This document shows, in pieces, positions 43,586-53,098 of a DNA stretch of 64,000 nucleotides. The stretch's first letter is position 1. Every line of letters begins with the position of its first letter. The stretch is from assembly GCF_019218265.1 (NCBI RefSeq), contig NZ_JAHUZE010000001.1, positions 744,001-808,000 on the forward strand, in the 5' to 3' direction. The stretch comes from Maritimibacter dapengensis. GTDB taxonomy: Bacteria; Pseudomonadota; Alphaproteobacteria; Rhodobacterales; Rhodobacteraceae. The translations under genes were made by a program, and so were the position numbers. The notes beneath the pieces are model-generated. The model had not been told where the DNA came from. It did not search any database and worked only from the letters and a program-made list of their open reading frames with translations.

Positions 43586-45202
43586 ATGCCCCGCCCAAGC
43601 CCCTGGACTTCGGGTGCGGTGCTCATCGCTGCGCTGGTTGTCGGGCCGGTTCTTGCGATCGTCTGGATGGCTTTCAATCCCGAGGAAAATGTCTGGCCAC
43701 ACCTCGTGTCGACGACCCTTCCGCGCTACCTGGGCAATACACTCATCCTGGGCGGAGCGGTGGCTTTGTTGTCGGCGATGGTCGGGGCAGGGGCAGCCTG
43801 GCTCGTGTCGATGTACCGGTTCCCGGGCTCACGTGTGCTGCAATGGTTGCTACTCGCACCGCTCGCGATTCCCGCCTACGTCGGGGCCTATGCACTTGTC
43901 GACTTCCTGGAGTATTCCGGCCCCGTCCAGACCGGCCTGCGAACCCTCTTCGGGTGGGAGAACGCGCGCGATTACTGGTTTCCGGAAATCCGCTCGCGCT
44001 GGGCTGCCGTGCTCGTTCTGACCGGCGCATTGTTCCCATATGTCTACCTTCTGACGCGTCAGGCCTATCGAGACCAATCCGGCGGGGTCTACGAAGTCGC
44101 ACGCGCCCTCGGCGCCGGACCGTTCGGCCGGTTCTTCCGGGTCGGCCTGCCACTTGCACGGCCCGCAATCGCGGCAGGAAGCGCCATCGTCATGATGGAG
44201 ACTCTCGCAGATTTCGGGACCGTGGACTTCTTTGCCGTCCAGACCCTGACCACAGGGATCTTCACCACCTGGCTGGAAATGGGCAATGCCGGCGGCGCGG
44301 CTCAACTGGCAATGGTCATCCTCGGGCTCGTATTGATCCTGACGACGATGGAAAAAGTGTCCCGGTCGCGCAGCCGGTTTTATCGCCTCGAACGCCAGCA
44401 GAGACCTGTCGAACCCATTCGACTTCATGGATGGCAGGCCGCGCTCGCCACCTCTGCCTGCGTGGTGCCGTTCCTGATCGGCTTCGTGCTGCCGGTGGCC
44501 GTGCTCGGATGGCATGCTCTGGCGAATGCGGAAGAATGGTTGTCGCCGGGACTGTTGACGGCACTTCGCCATACCGTGGTCGTAGGCGGGAGCGCCGCGG
44601 TGGTGACCGTGTCGGCGGCGCTGTTCCTCGTCTATGGCGTGCGGATGACGCGGGCGAGCCTGCCGCGCAAGCTCCTTCCCGTGACGACGATCGGATACGC
44701 CGCGCCCGGTGCAGTTCTTGCCGTCGGGATTCTCATCCCGCTCGCCACGCTGGACAATTTTCTCGCCGATACGGTGCTAGCGGTAACCGGTTTCGACCCC
44801 GGCCTCATTCTGACCGGCACCGCATTCGCGATGGTCTATGCCTACGCCGTGCGCTTCTTCGCGATTGCCCAGGGTGCGGCAGATGCGGCGATGGGGCGTG
44901 TTTCACCCAATCTGCCGATGGCGGCGCGCTCTCTCGGGCGAAGTGCAGGTGGCGCTTTGCGCGAGGTCTACGTGCCTCTCATTCGCGGATCGGTCGGCAC
45001 CGCGCTTTTGCTGGTGTTTGTCGACAGCGTGAAGGAATTGCCCGCGACGCTTCTCCTGCGACCCTTCAACTACAACACGCTCGCCACACGCGTTTACGAG
45101 AAAGCCTCTCTCGAACAGATCGGCGAAGCGGCCCCGGCCGCGATCCTGGTTATCCTCGTGGGCCTGATCGCCGTCGCATTCCTCGCCCGCGCGAACCGAT
45201 AA
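43586..45202 (+). CDS. Iron(III)/thiamine-type ABC importer permease, fused double unit
   Basis: The protein has 538 residues and 12 predicted helices. It is a FbpB/ThiP-type fused permease with two EAA loops (ARALGAGPFGRFFRVGLPLA near residue 180; ARSLGRSAGGALREVYVPL near residue 450). Substrate is usually iron(III) or thiamine. Neither the periplasmic binding protein nor the ATPase is encoded nearby, so the partners must be elsewhere. The ATG at 43586 follows CAGGGAAC; the ATG at 43544 is possible and would add 14 residues. tRNA-Thr follows. Confidence 0.9.
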   Translation: MPRPSPWTSGAVLIAALVVGPVLAIVWMAFNPEENVWPHLVSTTLPRYLGNTLILGGAVALLSAMVGAGAAWLVSMYRFPGSRVLQWLLLAPLAIPAYVGAYALVDFLEYSGPVQTGLRTLFGWENARDYWFPEIRSRWAAVLVLTGALFPYVYLLTRQAYRDQSGGVYEVARALGAGPFGRFFRVGLPLARPAIAAGSAIVMMETLADFGTVDFFAVQTLTTGIFTTWLEMGNAGGAAQLAMVILGLVLILTTMEKVSRSRSRFYRLERQQRPVEPIRLHGWQAALATSACVVPFLIGFVLPVAVLGWHALANAEEWLSPGLLTALRHTVVVGGSAAVVTVSAALFLVYGVRMTRASLPRKLLPVTTIGYAAPGAVLAVGILIPLATLDNFLADTVLAVTGFDPGLILTGTAFAMVYAYAVRFFAIAQGAADAAMGRVSPNLPMAARSLGRSAGGALREVYVPLIRGSVGTALLLVFVDSVKELPATLLLRPFNYNTLATRVYEKASLEQIGEAAPAAILVILVGLIAVAFLARANR

Positions 45203-45252
45203 GCGCATTTGAGATTGCACATCGCCGCGCGCTTTGGCAGAAGAAGCGCCGT

Positions 45253-45328
45253 GCCCCTATAGCTCAGCTGGTAGAGCAACTGATTTGTAATCAGTAGGTC
45301 CGCGGTTCGAGTCCGTGTGGGGGCACCA
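45253..45328 (+). tRNA. tRNA-Thr (anticodon TGT)
   Basis: A complete 76-base cloverleaf: acceptor GCCCCTA with TGGGGGC (one T-G pair), D-stem GCTC/GAGC, anticodon stem ACTGA/TCAGT with loop TTTGTAA (anticodon TGT), and T-loop GGTTCGAGTCC. The discriminator A and CCA are encoded (45325-45328). Confidence 0.97.
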
Positions 45329-45416
45329 CTTTCTTGCGAGATCATGGTATGTGCTCCCCCGGGCGAGGAGCCGGGCTTTCATTGAGCCTTTGGAAAGCAC
45401 GGCTGGACATGCGCTT

Positions 45417-45444
45417 GTAAATTTCGTTTTACGGAAAACTTTCC
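45417..45444. promoter_or_regulatory. Inverted repeats upstream of the LacI-family gene
   Basis: GTAAA (45417-45421) and TTTAC (45428-45432) bracket a 6-base centre. GGAAA-AC-TTTCC (45433-45444) follows directly. The GTAAA/TTTAC half-site recurs before smoE. This suggests an autoregulatory operator for the LacI-type protein. Confidence 0.45.
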
Positions 45445-45492
45445 ACGCGCTAAATTCGACAGGCAAGCAATCCGTGCCCATCGGGAGGGAAC

Positions 45493-46524
45493 GTGGCCAG
45501 TCGCAAGATCCGCAACATGGAAGAGTTCGCCGAGGTCAGCGGTATTTCCCGCCCTACGGTTTCGAAGTATTTCAACGATCCCGAGAGCGTTCGAAAGTCC
45601 ACGAGGGCGCGCATCGAGGAGGCGCTCGAGACCTACGACTATCGCCCGAACATCTATGCGATGAACCAGAACCGGCGTCTGACAAAAAACATCGGCATCG
45701 TCGTTCCCTATCTCGCCGACCCCTTTTTTGCCGAGATTGCGCGGGTGATCGAGAATCACGTGATCGAGGCGGGGTATCGCCCGATCCTGCTTTCGTCGCA
45801 TGGCGACACGACGCAGGAAATCGAAAACCTCGATTCGCTCCGGACGATTCGGCCTGCGGGCGTTCTCATGGCCCCACTGGGGCGCGCATCGGACCGGACT
45901 GCACTTGAGGATTTCTGCAAGAGTGTTCCTACGATCATGTTCGACAGTTATATCAGCGGCTTGGGCGATGCTTTCGTTGGTCATGACAACGAATTGTCGA
46001 CCGAACTCATCTGCGATTACCTTTGCCGATCCGGTGAGCCGCCAGCGTTTTTCGAGATGCGGACGCCAACGAACCCGAATGCTTATCGTCGTCGCAACAC
46101 TTACGTCTCGACAATGGAAAAGCTCGGACACGATCCGCACCTGATCCAGGTCGAAGGCGACGATTGGGAGTTCGAGCGGATCGGTATGGAAGGCGGGATG
46201 AAAGTCATCTCGGAGCATAATTTGCCCTCGAACACGATCCTCTGTTCGAACGACCGTCTGGCCATCGGTTTGCTCGCCGCGGCCTATCAGAAAGGTCTGC
46301 GAGTCGGGCATGGCGCAGGCTGCGCCTTGAGAATCGCGGGTCATGACAATCACCCCTGGTCGCAATTCGCATGTCCGCCGCTGACGACCGTCAGCCAGGA
46401 TTATTCTGCGATTGCCGCACGCTCAGTTGAGCTCCTGATGGGGGTGATCGAGTCGGGCGAACGCCCTGAAAGCCATGAAGAAATCTTCTTCGAGGGGAAG
46501 TTGTTCATGCGCGAGTCGGCCTGA
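45493..46524 (+). CDS. LacI-family transcriptional regulator of the polyol operon
   Basis: This 343-residue regulator starts with GTG at 45493 (GGGAGGGAAC upstream). The helix-turn-helix (EEFAEVSGISRPTVSKYFND) and hinge (RARIEEALETYDYRPNIYA) are at the N-terminus. The periplasmic-binding-protein-like effector domain follows (GIVVPYLADPFFAEIARVIE, LCSNDRLAIGLLAAAYQKGL). It is followed by the smoEFGKS-mtlK operon in the same direction, so it is the likely regulator of sorbitol/mannitol uptake. Effector unknown; a polyol or derivative is inferred. Confidence 0.9.
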   Translation: MASRKIRNMEEFAEVSGISRPTVSKYFNDPESVRKSTRARIEEALETYDYRPNIYAMNQNRRLTKNIGIVVPYLADPFFAEIARVIENHVIEAGYRPILLSSHGDTTQEIENLDSLRTIRPAGVLMAPLGRASDRTALEDFCKSVPTIMFDSYISGLGDAFVGHDNELSTELICDYLCRSGEPPAFFEMRTPTNPNAYRRRNTYVSTMEKLGHDPHLIQVEGDDWEFERIGMEGGMKVISEHNLPSNTILCSNDRLAIGLLAAAYQKGLRVGHGAGCALRIAGHDNHPWSQFACPPLTTVSQDYSAIAARSVELLMGVIESGERPESHEEIFFEGKLFMRESA

Positions 46525-46540
46525 AAAAGCTGCGGTGCAG

Positions 46541-46572
46541 AAAGTAAAAACTTTGCGGGCGTAAAAATTTAC
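46541..46572. promoter_or_regulatory. Candidate LacI-type operators before smoE
   Basis: AAAGT-AAAA-ACTTT (46541-46554) and GTAAA-AA-TTTAC (46561-46572) are two inverted repeats in the 116-base gap before smoE. The second shares the GTAAA/TTTAC half-site with the region upstream of the regulator gene. Confidence 0.45.
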
Positions 46573-46640
46573 GTTGACGGACAGAGTGCCGCAGGCTTAC
46601 TCATGATGCAGACATCCTAAGCACCAAGGGAGGAGATTGG

Positions 46641-47942
46641 ATGAAACTCAAGAACGCACTCGTTGCGGTCTCTGCACTCGTGTCAGTCGCGGCCACCGCC
46701 GCCTATGCCGAGACGCTGACCATCGCCACCGTGAACAACGGCGACATGATCCGCATGCAGGGTCTGACCGACGATTTCACCGAGAAAACCGGCCACGAGG
46801 TCGAGTGGGTGACGCTCGAAGAAAACGTGCTGCGCCAGCGCGTGACACAGGACATCGCCACGCAGGGCGGTCAGTTCGACATCATGACCATCGGCATGTA
46901 CGAAGCGCCGATCTGGGCGTCGAACGACTGGCTTGTCGCACTGGACGATTTGTCGGAAGACTACGATGCTGACGACATCTTGCCTGCCATGCGTGACGGC
47001 CTGTCCTACGAGGGCACGCTTTATGCGGCACCGTTCTACGGCGAAAGCTCGATGATCATGTATCGCACGGACCTGATGGAGGCCGCCGGGCTCGAGATGC
47101 CCGATGCGCCGACCTGGGATTTCGTGAAAGAAGCCGCGATCGCGATGACCGACAAGGACAACGAGATTTACGGCGTCTGTCTGCGCGGCAAGGCGGGCTG
47201 GGGCGAGAACATGGCCTTCCTGACCGCCATGTCCAACTCGTTTGGCGCGCGCTGGTTCGATGAGGACTGGAACGCACAATTCGACAGCGAAGCCTGGGCG
47301 AACACGCTCACCTTCTATCTTGACCTGATGGAGCAGGCCGGACCTCCGGGTGCGTCGACCAATGGGTTCAACGAGAACCTCGCATTGTTCCAGCAGGGGA
47401 AATGCGGGATGTGGATCGACGCCACCGTGGCGGCCTCCTTCGTGACCAACCCCGACGACTCGACCGTCGCCGACAAGGTTGATTTCGCGCTGGCACCCGA
47501 TATGGGCAAAGGTCCGCGCGGCAACTGGCTCTGGGCCTGGGCGCTGGCAATCCCGGCCGGCACCGAGAAGGAGGGCGCCGCAAAGGAGTTCATCGAATGG
47601 GCCACCTCGAAAGAGTATATCGAGCTCGTTGCTGAGAACGAAGGCTGGGCCAACGTGCCCCCGGGTGCGCGCACGTCGCTCTACGAGAACGAGAATTACA
47701 AAGATATCCCGTTCGCGCAGATGACGCTCGACTCGATCAACTCGGCCAACCCGCTTCAGCCGACGGTCGATCCGGTTCCCTATCAGGGTGTCCAGTTCGT
47801 CGCGATCCCGGAATTCGCGGGCATCGGCACGCAGGTCGGTCAGGAGTTCTCGGCCGCACTCGCCGGTCAGCAAACCGCCGAGGAAGCGCTTGAAAAAGCG
47901 CAGGCGCTGACCACGGACGAGATGGAAGCCGCAGGCTACTAA
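46641..47942 (+). CDS. smoE: Sorbitol/mannitol ABC importer solute-binding protein
   Basis: This 433-residue exported protein has a signal peptide (LVAVSALVSVAATAAYA, cut before ETLT). It belongs to carbohydrate uptake transporter-1 type binding proteins; motifs include VEWVTLEENVLRQRVTQDIA, FDIMTIGMYEAPIWA, YAAPFYGESSMIMYRTDLM and GKCGMWIDATVAASFV. Together with the following permeases, ATPase and dehydrogenases it matches the SmoE protein of the Rhodobacter sorbitol/mannitol operon. It binds hexitols in the periplasm. GGGAGGAG is the ribosome binding site. Confidence 0.92.
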   Translation: MKLKNALVAVSALVSVAATAAYAETLTIATVNNGDMIRMQGLTDDFTEKTGHEVEWVTLEENVLRQRVTQDIATQGGQFDIMTIGMYEAPIWASNDWLVALDDLSEDYDADDILPAMRDGLSYEGTLYAAPFYGESSMIMYRTDLMEAAGLEMPDAPTWDFVKEAAIAMTDKDNEIYGVCLRGKAGWGENMAFLTAMSNSFGARWFDEDWNAQFDSEAWANTLTFYLDLMEQAGPPGASTNGFNENLALFQQGKCGMWIDATVAASFVTNPDDSTVADKVDFALAPDMGKGPRGNWLWAWALAIPAGTEKEGAAKEFIEWATSKEYIELVAENEGWANVPPGARTSLYENENYKDIPFAQMTLDSINSANPLQPTVDPVPYQGVQFVAIPEFAGIGTQVGQEFSAALAGQQTAEEALEKAQALTTDEMEAAGY

Positions 47943-47954
47943 CCATCCTCCCGG

Positions 47955-47985
47955 TCGGGGGCGGGGCGACTTTGCCCGCCCCCGA
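47955..47985 (+). promoter_or_regulatory. GC-rich hairpin between smoE and smoF
   Basis: TCGGGGGCGGG (47955-47965) and CCCGCCCCCGA (47975-47985) form an 11-bp stem. It lies 12 bases after the smoE stop, with no T-run. A partial terminator or 3' stabiliser that favours smoE expression is likely. Confidence 0.7.
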
Positions 47986-48046
47986 TCACTCTTGAAAGCT
48001 GTAAAACGTCCTGCGCGCCGCGCGCGCAACTGTGGAGGAGGACGAC

Positions 48047-48913
48047 ATGGCGACCCAGCATTCCCGATCTGCCGCCCGGATCATGATGGCCCCCGCGGTC
48101 ATTCTGCTTCTCGGGTGGATGCTCATCCCCCTCACCATGACATTGGTGTTCTCGTTCAAGAAATACCTGCCCATGCGTGGCGGTGACCTGGGATGGGTCG
48201 GGTTCGAGAACTACGTCCGCTTCGTCACCTCGTCCGCCTTCTGGCCCGCCGTCGGCACGACGCTCGTGATCGTCGGTGGCGTGCTGGTCATCACCGTCGT
48301 CTTCGGCGTGCTCCTCGCCATGTTGCTCGATCAGCCGATGTGGGGGCAGGGGATCGTTCGCCTTCTCGTCATCGCGCCGTTCTTCGTCATGCCGACCGTC
48401 TCCGCGCTGGTTTGGAAAAACATGTTCATGGACCCGGTGAACGGCCTACTCGCGCATCTTTGGAAATTCTTCGGCGCGCAGCCCGTCGAATGGCTGTCCG
48501 ACGCCTCCATGACCTCGATCATCATGATCGTGAGCTGGCAATGGCTGCCCTTCGCGACGCTCATCCTGCTGACGGCGATCCAGTCGCTCGACAGCGAACA
48601 ACTCGAAGCGGCCGAGATGGACGGCGCCAAGCCGCTCTCGCGCTTCGGCTACATCATCCTGCCGCACCTCGCCCGCGCGATCACCATCGTGGTGCTGATC
48701 CAGACGATCTTCCTGCTCTCGATCTTCGCCGAGATTTTCGTGACGACGCAGGGCAGCTTCGGCACCCGCACGCTGACCTACCTGATTTTCCAGCGCGTGC
48801 TGGAAAGCCAGAACGTGGGCCTCGGTTCCGCAGGCGGCGTCTACGCCATCATCCTCGCCAATATCGTTGCCATCTTCCTGATGCGCATCGTCGGCAAGAA
48901 CCTCGACGCATAA
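48047..48913 (+). CDS. smoF: Sorbitol/mannitol ABC importer permease 1
   Basis: This 288-residue inner-membrane permease has six helices (IMMAPAVILLLGWMLIPLTM and others). The EAA loop QLEAAEMDGAKPLSRFGYII is near residue 195. It belongs to the MalF-type CUT1 permeases. The start ATG 48047 has GGAGGAGGAC. It is followed after 12 bases by the second permease. Confidence 0.93.
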   Translation: MATQHSRSAARIMMAPAVILLLGWMLIPLTMTLVFSFKKYLPMRGGDLGWVGFENYVRFVTSSAFWPAVGTTLVIVGGVLVITVVFGVLLAMLLDQPMWGQGIVRLLVIAPFFVMPTVSALVWKNMFMDPVNGLLAHLWKFFGAQPVEWLSDASMTSIIMIVSWQWLPFATLILLTAIQSLDSEQLEAAEMDGAKPLSRFGYIILPHLARAITIVVLIQTIFLLSIFAEIFVTTQGSFGTRTLTYLIFQRVLESQNVGLGSAGGVYAIILANIVAIFLMRIVGKNLDA

Positions 48914-48925
48914 GGAGGCTCGACC

Positions 48926-49756
48926 ATGGCACGCGCAGTCACCACCCAACGCAAGACGATCAACACGATCTTCGCCTGGGCCGTCGGGCTTCTGATTTTC
49001 TTCCCGATCCTCTGGACGATCCTGACGAGCTTCAAGACCGAGGCCACGGCCATTGCCGACCCACCCGTCTTCCTGTTCTTCGACTGGACACTCGAGAACT
49101 ACGCGGTCGTGCAGGAGCGGTCGAACTACATGCGGTTCCTGTGGAACTCGGTCATCATCGCGGGCGGGTCGACGATCCTCGGTGTGATCATCGCGGTGCC
49201 TGCGGCCTGGTCCATGGCCTTCGTGCCGTCCAAGCGGACCAAGGACATCCTCCTCTGGATGCTCTCGACAAAGATGCTTCCCGCAGTCGGCGTGCTCTAT
49301 CCGATCTATCTCCTTTTCATCAAACTGGGGATTCTGGACACCCGCGTCGGACTGGTCGTGGTGATGATGCTCATCAACCTGCCGATCATCGTCTGGATGC
49401 TCTACACCTACTTCAAGGAAATCCCCGGTGAGATCCTCGAAGCGGCCCGAATGGACGGCGCATCCCTTCGAGAAGAGATCATCCACGTGCTCACGCCCAT
49501 GGCCGTGCCGGGTATCGCCAGCACCATCCTTCTGAACTTCATCCTCGCCTGGAACGAAGCCTTCTGGACCCTGAACCTGACCGCGGCCAAAGCCGCGCCG
49601 CTCACCGCATTCATCGCCAGTTACTCGTCACCCGAGGGCCTGTTCTACGCAAAGCTCAGCGCGGCCTCCGTCATGGCCATCGCGCCGATCCTCGTCATGG
49701 GCTGGTTCAGCCAGAAACAACTCGTCCGGGGCCTGACCTTCGGCGCCGTCAAGTAA
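48926..49756 (+). CDS. smoG: Sorbitol/mannitol ABC importer permease 2
   Basis: This 276-residue MalG-type permease has six helices (TIFAWAVGLLIFFPILWTIL at the start). The EAA loop EILEAARMDGASLREEIIHV lies near residue 170. It forms the heterodimeric channel with SmoF and contacts SmoK. It is 12 bases upstream of smoK. Confidence 0.94.
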   Translation: MARAVTTQRKTINTIFAWAVGLLIFFPILWTILTSFKTEATAIADPPVFLFFDWTLENYAVVQERSNYMRFLWNSVIIAGGSTILGVIIAVPAAWSMAFVPSKRTKDILLWMLSTKMLPAVGVLYPIYLLFIKLGILDTRVGLVVVMMLINLPIIVWMLYTYFKEIPGEILEAARMDGASLREEIIHVLTPMAVPGIASTILLNFILAWNEAFWTLNLTAAKAAPLTAFIASYSSPEGLFYAKLSAASVMAIAPILVMGWFSQKQLVRGLTFGAVK

Positions 49757-49768
49757 GGGGGGAAACCC

Positions 49769-50773
49769 ATGGGACGTATCACACTCGACAAGGTGTCCAA
49801 ATCGTTCGGTGAAGTGGAGGTCATTCCGCCGCTCGACCTGACCATCGACGATGGCGAGTTCGTCGTTTTCGTCGGCCCCTCCGGCTGCGGCAAGTCCACG
49901 CTCCTGCGCCTGATCGCGGGACTGGAGGACGTGTCGGGCGGCGAGATCCGGATCGACAAGCAACCGGCGACGCATCTGCCACCCGCCAAGCGCGGCCTCG
50001 CCATGGTGTTCCAGAGCTACGCGCTCTACCCGCACATGTCGGTGAAGAAGAACATCGCCTTCCCGATGAAAATGGCCGGCATTCCCGAAGCGGAACAGGA
50101 ACGAAAGATCGCCGACGCGGCGGCGGCGCTGAACCTCACTGACTACCTCGACCGGCGCCCCGGTCAATTGTCCGGGGGGCAGCGTCAGCGCGTCGCCATC
50201 GGCCGCGCCATCGTGCGCGAACCGGCTGCGTTCCTGTTTGACGAACCACTGTCGAACCTCGACGCAGCCCTGCGCGTGGGGATGCGAATGGAGATTTCCG
50301 AGCTTCACAAAAAGCTCGCGACGACGATGATCTACGTGACCCACGACCAGGTCGAAGCGATGACCATGGCCGACAAGATCGTCGTCTTGCGCGCAGGCGT
50401 CATCGAACAGGTCGGCAGCCCGCTCGAGCTCTACCGCGAGCCCCGCAACCTGTTCGTCGCGGGCTTCATCGGCTCGCCCAAGATGAACCTCGTCACCGGG
50501 GCAGGCGACCTGATGCAGGGCGCTGCGACCATCGGTGTCCGCCCCGAACACACCGCCGCCTCGAAGACCGAAGGGCGATGGAAAGGCGTGGTCGGCGTTT
50601 CCGAGCATCTCGGCTCAGACACGTTCCTTCACGTGCATGAAACCGGGCTGGCCGAAACCGTCACCGTGCGTGTCGGCGGTGAGTTCGACGCCAATCATGG
50701 CGACACGGTCTACCTCACACCCGAGGAAGACAAGATCCACCGTTTCGACGGGGAAGGATTGCGCATCGCATGA
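49769..50773 (+). CDS. smoK: Sorbitol/mannitol ABC importer ATPase
   Basis: This 334-residue MalK-type ATPase has Walker [12 protein letters not shown], signature [12 protein letters not shown], Walker [14 protein letters not shown] and H-loop VTHDQ. The C-terminal regulatory domain (~residues 235-334) contains the TOBE barrel ([23 protein letters not shown]). It energises SmoEFG. The stop overlaps the smoS start by 4 bases. Confidence 0.95.
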   Translation: MGRITLDKVSKSFGEVEVIPPLDLTIDDGEFVVFVGPSGCGKSTLLRLIAGLEDVSGGEIRIDKQPATHLPPAKRGLAMVFQSYALYPHMSVKKNIAFPMKMAGIPEAEQERKIADAAAALNLTDYLDRRPGQLSGGQRQRVAIGRAIVREPAAFLFDEPLSNLDAALRVGMRMEISELHKKLATTMIYVTHDQVEAMTMADKIVVLRAGVIEQVGSPLELYREPRNLFVAGFIGSPKMNLVTGAGDLMQGAATIGVRPEHTAASKTEGRWKGVVGVSEHLGSDTFLHVHETGLAETVTVRVGGEFDANHGDTVYLTPEEDKIHRFDGEGLRIA

Positions 50774-51543
50774 CACGGCTCGCAGGCAAAACTGCATTGA
50801 TCACCGGGTCCGCCCGGGGGATCGGTCTGGCCTTCGCCAAGGCCTATGTCGCCCAAGGCGCGCGGGTCGCGATTGCCGATATCGACATCGACCGGGCGCG
50901 TTCGGCGGCGGACGGTATCGGCGAGGCGGCCATTGCGGTGAAGATGGACGTAACCGATCAGGCCTCCATCGACGCCGCAATAAACGAAACGGTTTCGGCG
51001 TTCGGCCAGATCGACATCCTCGTAAACAACGCCGCGATCTTCACCGCCGCGCCCATCGTCGAGATCACCCGCGAAGACTACGCGCGCTGCTTCGACATCA
51101 ATGTCACGGGCACATTGTTCACGATGCAGGCGGTCGCGCGGCACATGATCGAGGCCGGCGTGAAGGGTCGGATCATCAATATGGCGTCGCAAGCGGGGCG
51201 GCGCGGAGAACCTCTGGTCGCGGTCTATTGCGCCTCCAAAGCCGCGATCATCAGCCTGACCCAATCTGCGGGGCTGAACCTGATCGAACACGGCATCAAC
51301 GTGAACGCCATCGCGCCCGGCGTGGTGGACGGCGAACATTGGGACGGCGTGGACGCGTTTTTCGCCAAGTATGAGAACAAGCCTTTGGGGCAGAAGAAAA
51401 AAGAGGTGGGAGAAGCGGTGCCTTACGGCCGAATGGGGACCGCTGACGACCTCACCGGCATGGCTGTCTTCCTCGCCTCACCGGATGCCGATTACATCGT
51501 CGCGCAAACCTACAACGTGGATGGTGGCCAATGGATGAGCTGA
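50770..51543 (+). CDS. smoS: Sorbitol dehydrogenase (SDR)
   Basis: This 257-residue short-chain dehydrogenase has [15 protein letters not shown] (NAD loop), NNAAIF, catalytic Ser in [10 protein letters not shown], and YCASKAAII (Tyr/Lys). The sequence matches L-iditol 2-dehydrogenase/sorbitol dehydrogenase SmoS, which oxidises D-glucitol to D-fructose. It overlaps smoK by 4 bases and mtlK by 13 bases, so the operon is tightly packed. Confidence 0.93.
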   Translation: MTRLAGKTALITGSARGIGLAFAKAYVAQGARVAIADIDIDRARSAADGIGEAAIAVKMDVTDQASIDAAINETVSAFGQIDILVNNAAIFTAAPIVEITREDYARCFDINVTGTLFTMQAVARHMIEAGVKGRIINMASQAGRRGEPLVAVYCASKAAIISLTQSAGLNLIEHGINVNAIAPGVVDGEHWDGVDAFFAKYENKPLGQKKKEVGEAVPYGRMGTADDLTGMAVFLASPDADYIVAQTYNVDGGQWMS

Positions 51544-53018
51544 ATTCCCTCGTCACCCTGTCTAACGCAACGCTGGGCGATCTGCCCGAAGGCGTGCCGG
51601 GTCCAACCTACGACCGGGGAAAGCTGACGCCGGGCATCGTGCACATCGGGCTGGGCAATTTCCACCGCGCGCATCAGGCGTGGTATCTCCACCGGCTCAT
51701 GCAGGACGGCCTCGCGCTGGACTGGGCCATCATCGGCGCGGGCGTGCGCCCCTATGACGAAGTCCAGCGCAAAAAGATGGCCACGCAGGACAATCTCACG
51801 ACCCTGATCGAGCTCGATCCAAGGGGAACGTCCGCGGAAGTGACCGGCGCGATGATCGGTTATGTCCCGATAGAAGAAGGCAACGGCCCCCTCATCGCCC
51901 AGATGGCCGATCCCGCAATCCGCATTGTCGCACTGACCGTGACCGAAGGTGGCTATTACATCGACCCGGTGACGAAACGGCTCGACACGAAACACCCGGA
52001 CATCGTCCACGATGCGGCACATCCTACGACCCCGCGAACTGCGTTCGGCGCGATGGTCGCCGCGCTCAGGATGCGACGGGATCAGGGGCTGGATCCTTTC
52101 ACAGGCCAAAGCTGCGACAACCTACAGGGCAACGGCGCAATCCTGCGTGACACGATCGTGTCGCTCGCCCGCATGTCCGACCCGGACCTCGCCCATTGGA
52201 TCGACACGAACGCGACCTTCCCGAATTCGATGGTCGATTGCATCGTGCCCGCCACCGGCGAGAAAGAACTCGCGCTCGCCCGTCGGTTCGGGATCGACGA
52301 CGCGGTCCCGGTGACGCATGAGAATTTCCGGCAATGGGTGATCGAAGACGACTTCTGCGCCGGTCGCCCGGACTGGGACAAGGTCGGTGCGACCTTCACC
52401 GATGATGTGCACGCCTTCGAGGCGATGAAAATCCGGATCCTGAACGGCGGCCATCAGGTCATCTCCGACCCCGGCGAGGTTCTGGGGGTCGAGACCATAT
52501 CGGGCTGCATGGAACACCCCCTGATCGGTGCGCTCTTTCGCAAGGTCGCGCTGGAGGAGGTCGTGCCCCACGTCCATGCGGTCCCCGACATGACGCCCGA
52601 AGCCTATGTCGATCTGATCGAGGCGAGGTTCTCGAACCCCAAGATCGTCGATACGGTTCGCCGCGTGGCGTTCGACGGATCGAGCCGCCACACGGGCTTC
52701 ATTCTACCGGTCCTGCGCGACGCGCTTGCGGCAGGCACGCCCTACGATGGCCTCGCTCTCAGTCAGGCGATATGGGCGAGGATGTGCGAAGGCACCCGCG
52801 AAGACGGCAGCGCCATTGCGCCCAACGACCCGATCTGGCGCGACCTGTCCAAAGCGGCTGCCGCCGCGAAGGACGACCCGGCAGTCTGGCTCGCCCAGAA
52901 AAACCTCTACGGCGACCTCGCCGGGAACGAGGCGTTCGCCGCGCGGTTCAGCCACTGGCTGGAAAAAGTCTGGTCCGACGGAACCGAGGCGGCGATTTCT
53001 TCCTACCTCTACGGATGA
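51531..53018 (+). CDS. mtlK: Mannitol 2-dehydrogenase
   Basis: This 495-residue enzyme of the long-chain mannitol dehydrogenase family oxidises D-mannitol to D-fructose with NAD. N-terminal Rossmann segment IVHIGLGNFHRAHQAWYLHR, the middle VTLTVTEGGYYID-like region and catalytic-domain motifs KIRILNGGHQ with the catalytic Lys are present. It overlaps smoS by 13 bases and closes the polyol operon. The Rhodobacter mtlK product is the closest kind that I recognise. Confidence 0.94.
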   Translation: MDELNSLVTLSNATLGDLPEGVPGPTYDRGKLTPGIVHIGLGNFHRAHQAWYLHRLMQDGLALDWAIIGAGVRPYDEVQRKKMATQDNLTTLIELDPRGTSAEVTGAMIGYVPIEEGNGPLIAQMADPAIRIVALTVTEGGYYIDPVTKRLDTKHPDIVHDAAHPTTPRTAFGAMVAALRMRRDQGLDPFTGQSCDNLQGNGAILRDTIVSLARMSDPDLAHWIDTNATFPNSMVDCIVPATGEKELALARRFGIDDAVPVTHENFRQWVIEDDFCAGRPDWDKVGATFTDDVHAFEAMKIRILNGGHQVISDPGEVLGVETISGCMEHPLIGALFRKVALEEVVPHVHAVPDMTPEAYVDLIEARFSNPKIVDTVRRVAFDGSSRHTGFILPVLRDALAAGTPYDGLALSQAIWARMCEGTREDGSAIAPNDPIWRDLSKAAAAAKDDPAVWLAQKNLYGDLAGNEAFAARFSHWLEKVWSDGTEAAISSYLYG

Positions 53019-53098
53019 CGGCCCGGGCTTGACGGCACGCCGCATGGCAGAGAGCGTGCGGATCGGCTAGGAAGCGGCAGACCTTGTTCGGAGCCGCC

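Noticed and set aside
48193-49431. Long alternative plus-strand frame across smoF and smoG
   Set aside because: It shows an Arg/Asp/His-rich shadow composition, whereas smoF and smoG have clean membrane helices and EAA loops.
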